Source: Sulfuricurvum sp. (lineage in GTDB: Bacteria > Campylobacterota > Campylobacteria > Campylobacterales > Sulfurimonadaceae). Taken from it: DNA of 64,000 nucleotides. The position numbers and the translations under genes were made by a program. This document shows positions 61,574-64,000 of the stretch, piece after piece. The stretch's first letter is position 1. Every line of letters starts with the position of its first letter. The notes under the pieces are model-generated. The model saw only the letters and a program-made list of their open reading frames with translations, had not been told where the DNA came from and did no database searches. Where the stretch lies: positions 62,001 through 126,000 of the forward strand of contig JAUYRN010000031.1 in the NCBI GenBank assembly GCA_030696775.1, given 5' to 3'.

Positions 61574-62389
61574 TTAGTCCATTTTCATCGACATATCAAT
61601 CCAGTTGGCTTGATGGATTAGTGAACCAGTACTGATGGCATCGACACCCGTTTGAGCATAGCTTTCGATGGTTGAGAGGGTAATGTTTCCACTTGCTTCG
61701 AGCAAAACACTGGAATGATGTTCCCATTTATACTCCACCACTTCACGCAATGCTTCCACAGACATATTGTCACACATCACAATATCTGCTCCCACTTCCA
61801 TCGCTTTTTTTGCCATCTCTATTGTCTCGGCTTCAATCTCTATCTTTGCCGTAAAAGGGATCTTGACACGTGCTTCTTCCATGAATTGCTCTAAATTTTC
61901 AATCGTTTTGAGATGCGTATCTTTGAGCATCAGCGCATCATCCAACCCCATACGGTGATTCGTAGCCCCCCCGATTCGAGTCGCATATTTCTCAAAATTA
62001 CGCAAAAGAGGGCGGGTTTTTCGAGTATCAAGCAATTTCGTACCATAGGGAGTGACAAGATCAACATACTGACGCGTCAAAGTAGCAATCGAACTGGCAT
62101 GTAACAACATATTGAGCAGTGTTCGTTCTATGCGAAGAAGCGTATGCGAATCACCGCTAAGCCCTAACAGCACATCTCCCGAAACAAAGCGTTCACCATC
62201 GTTCTTATGCCAAAAAATCTCAAATTTTTCCATAATTGCCAGTACACGCAAATATTCTTCACCAGCAAACACTCCATCACTTTTAGCGATGATTTTCGCA
62301 CTCGCATCCACCGACGCAGAAACACGAGCATACAAATCCCCACGTCCTACATCTTCAGCTAATACGTCACGGATAAATTGTTCAATCAT
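61574..62389 (-). CDS. nadC: Quinolinate phosphoribosyltransferase
   Basis: NadC makes nicotinate mononucleotide from quinolinate and PRPP. EDVGRGDLYARVSAS, LLDTRKTRPLLRNFEKYA, NHRMGLDDALMLKDTHL, KIEIEAETIEMAKKAMEVGAD and LLEASGNITLSTIESYA are conserved active-site segments. At 271 residues it is normal. The ATG overlaps the nadA stop by 4 bases. Confidence 0.96.
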   Translation of the reverse strand: MIEQFIRDVLAEDVGRGDLYARVSASVDASAKIIAKSDGVFAGEEYLRVLAIMEKFEIFWHKNDGERFVSGDVLLGLSGDSHTLLRIERTLLNMLLHASSIATLTRQYVDLVTPYGTKLLDTRKTRPLLRNFEKYATRIGGATNHRMGLDDALMLKDTHLKTIENLEQFMEEARVKIPFTAKIEIEAETIEMAKKAMEVGADIVMCDNMSVEALREVVEYKWEHHSSVLLEASGNITLSTIESYAQTGVDAISTGSLIHQANWIDMSMKMD

Positions 62390-63378
62390 AACGCCATCAT
62401 CCTCTCCAACGCGATTCTAGCCCAATACGCCGTATCTTCATCCACCTCGATCTCATTAATCGGTGCACCGTCCTCGATCGCTTTTAGTGTGAGATACAAA
62501 TCTTCCAACGTCGTTTCGTTCATTGTCGGACATTCGGGTTTCGTACTTGAAAGAATATACGTATTTTTGGCACGTAAACGGTTTACCATGTTAAACTCTG
62601 TCCCTACCGCTACTTTTTGATCTTCCGGAAGCTCTTTGATGTATTTGATAAGCTGTGACGTTGATCCGACAAAATCAGCACGGTCACAGATAGCAGGGTC
62701 ACATTCAGGGTGAACGGCGATCAGGATTCCGGGGTATTTCTTGCGGTAAAACTCGATGTCATCGACGCTAAAGAGCTGATGAACGGAGCAAAAACCGTCG
62801 TAACAAATAATATCCGCTTCTTTGGGATCTTTTCCATCCCCGATAACACACGATTTTAATCCCATCATATTGGCGATATTTTGCCCCAAACAACGATCAG
62901 GAACGAAGAGTATCTTTTTCCCCTCGGCAAGTGCTTTTTCGATAATCATTTTAGCGTTTGAACTGGTACACACCATACCGCCCATTTTCCCCACACGCGC
63001 TTTGACATCTGCATTGGAGTTGATATAGGTAATCGGCAAAATATCTTCCGCACGAATTCCGCTTTGTTCCAATTTTTCGATTGACTGATCAAAATAAAGC
63101 CCGTCAATCATCCGTGCCATCGCACAGCACGCAACTTTTGGCATCACGACCCGCTTTTGCGGGCTGAGAATTTTAAGACTTTGCCCCATAAATCCAACAC
63201 CGCAAAAGACCACAAATTCTTTGTCATCTGCCATCGCCCGTTTTGCCAGTTCCAATGAGTCGCCCGTAATGTCTCCCATCTCGAACACTTCATCCCGCTG
63301 ATAAAAATGCGCCACAACCGTGACACTCAAACGGCTTTTTAAATCAATAATTTTTTGTTTTAACTCTTCGGTATTCAT
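62386..63378 (-). CDS. nadA: Quinolinate synthase
   Basis: NadA condenses iminoaspartate with dihydroxyacetone phosphate on a [4Fe-4S] cluster, giving quinolinate. VVAHFYQRDEVFEMGDITGDS is the N-terminal substrate region; the cluster cysteines lie in MPKVACCAMARM, GGMVCTSSNA and HPECDPAICDR. I prefer the ATG at 63378 (MNTEELKQK, 330 residues); ATG 63405 would add nine residues. NadB is not in the window. Confidence 0.95.
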   Translation of the reverse strand: MNTEELKQKIIDLKSRLSVTVVAHFYQRDEVFEMGDITGDSLELAKRAMADDKEFVVFCGVGFMGQSLKILSPQKRVVMPKVACCAMARMIDGLYFDQSIEKLEQSGIRAEDILPITYINSNADVKARVGKMGGMVCTSSNAKMIIEKALAEGKKILFVPDRCLGQNIANMMGLKSCVIGDGKDPKEADIICYDGFCSVHQLFSVDDIEFYRKKYPGILIAVHPECDPAICDRADFVGSTSQLIKYIKELPEDQKVAVGTEFNMVNRLRAKNTYILSSTKPECPTMNETTLEDLYLTLKAIEDGAPINEIEVDEDTAYWARIALERMMAL

Positions 63379-63489
63379 AATAAGTATTTTCCTCGTCATT
63401 ATCATTAAGTCGTTATTATATCTTTTTTAGTTCTCTGTAACGATGAGTGGATTATAATTCTCAACCGAAAATGAAAAAGGAAACACTAT

Positions 63490-64000
63490 ATGGAACTCTT
63501 ATTTAATCCAAACATACAATTTTATCTTGTCGCATATCTCCTTGGAGGAATCCCTTTTGGGCTTTTGCTTGCTAAATTCTTTGCAGGGGTCAATGTCAAA
63601 GAATCAGGCTCAGGAAGTATTGGTGCGACAAACGTACTGCGCGTGGTAAAAGAAACCAATCCGCGTCTAGCCAAAAAACTGGGCGCTGCAACCCTCGCAC
63701 TCGATGCTCTAAAAGGGATTGCCGTCGTGCTTGCTGCCAAATACATGGGATTCGATGAAAGTGTTCAATGGATGGTAGCCGTCCTTGCTGTTATTGGTCA
63801 CTGTTTTAGCCCTTATATGTGGTTCGAAGGCGGAAAAGGGGTAGCAACAGGAATGGGCGTTATGGCGGTTATGCTTCCTATTCCTACTGCCATCGCTCTT
63901 GTTGTATGGGCTGTTTCTGCAAAAACTATTCGTATCTCATCTCTTTCTTCTATGTTAGGTTTGGCAGCATTGGTAATAGCATCGTTCGTTCTTTATCCAG
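63490..64000 (+). CDS. plsY: Acyl-phosphate:glycerol-3-phosphate acyltransferase (partial, 3' end outside window)
   Basis: PlsY is an integral membrane enzyme that acylates glycerol-3-phosphate with acyl phosphate, the first step of phospholipid synthesis. The frame is open from ATG 63490 to the window end. LGGIPFGLLLAKFF is in the first helix, SGSGSIGATNVLRVV is the phosphate-binding loop, and GGKGVATGMGVM is the second conserved loop. About 170 of roughly 200 residues are present. It is divergent from nadA, with only 111 bases between the starts, and TATAAT-like bases (GATTATAAT) at about 63451-63459 may be its -10 element. Confidence 0.94.
   Translation, partial: MELLFNPNIQFYLVAYLLGGIPFGLLLAKFFAGVNVKESGSGSIGATNVLRVVKETNPRLAKKLGAATLALDALKGIAVVLAAKYMGFDESVQWMVAVLAVIGHCFSPYMWFEGGKGVATGMGVMAVMLPIPTAIALVVWAVSAKTIRISSLSSMLGLAALVIASFVLYP

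Overview
The window is a contiguous piece of a chromosome from a sulfur-oxidising member of the Campylobacterota (former Epsilonproteobacteria), most like Sulfuricurvum or Sulfurimonas. The evidence is the AT-rich, densely packed gene layout, frequent 1-20 bp gene overlaps, a gene order matching what is known from Campylobacter (aroQ-folK-flhF-flhG-small membrane protein-fliA-fliM-fliY, and lpxC-tsaB-thrB-ylxR-infB-rbfA-rimP), a FliY-type motor switch protein, an HP0958-like zinc-ribbon protein, a futalosine-pathway-type deaminase, and a soxXYZAB thiosulfate-oxidation operon. No rRNA, tRNA, insertion sequence, prophage or CRISPR array was found. No gene-free gap exceeds about 190 bases, and almost every base is accounted for.

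Layout. 1-5 kb: end of lnt, a biotin carboxylase, cysteine synthase with a short class IV aminotransferase and an SspB-like small protein, then a LysR regulator. 5-10 kb: a rightward run uvrD-truB-csrA-ispE-smpB-corA. 10-18.8 kb: leftward translation genes (ffh, rpsP, khpA, rimM, trmD, rplS), a pseudouridine synthase, waaA, and a coupled group of an HP0958-like protein, a Nif3-like protein, a NYN/OST-HTH protein and a TPR protein. 18.8-23.8 kb: rightward ppk, a gamma-carbonic anhydrase, a TRIC-type channel, mtgA and a CHAD protein. 23.8-35.4 kb: leftward MFS transporter, mnmA, a LOG-family protein and the early flagellar/motor operon from aroQ to fliY, then a diguanylate cyclase-CheC-CheY module. 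35.5-37.6 kb: rightward aminofutalosine deaminase and sppA. 37.6-49 kb: leftward operon from lpxC to xseA, an M23 peptidase and a DHH phosphoesterase. 49-60.4 kb: the sulfur region. 60.4-64 kb: flhB, nadC, nadA and the start of plsY.

The most distinctive region is 49.0-60.4 kb. A sensor protein with an extracytoplasmic domain, a response regulator and a histidine kinase are translationally coupled to flhB and sit directly upstream of soxXYZAB. Downstream of soxB follow a porin, a periplasmic metallo-beta-lactamase-fold hydrolase, a thioredoxin-fold protein, an exported DsrE-family protein and an exported tandem-DUF302 protein. All but the porin are tightly packed or overlapping. SoxCD is not in the window. 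My reading is an extended thiosulfate-oxidation locus with its own sensory system and a periplasmic sulfur-handling accessory set; the functions of the accessory genes are inferred.

Intergenic spaces hold small hairpin-rich repeats of at least three kinds. One has two copies sharing an identical 32-base core followed by a hairpin whose stem differs by compensated changes, plus a diverged third copy. These are probably short non-autonomous or REP-like elements.
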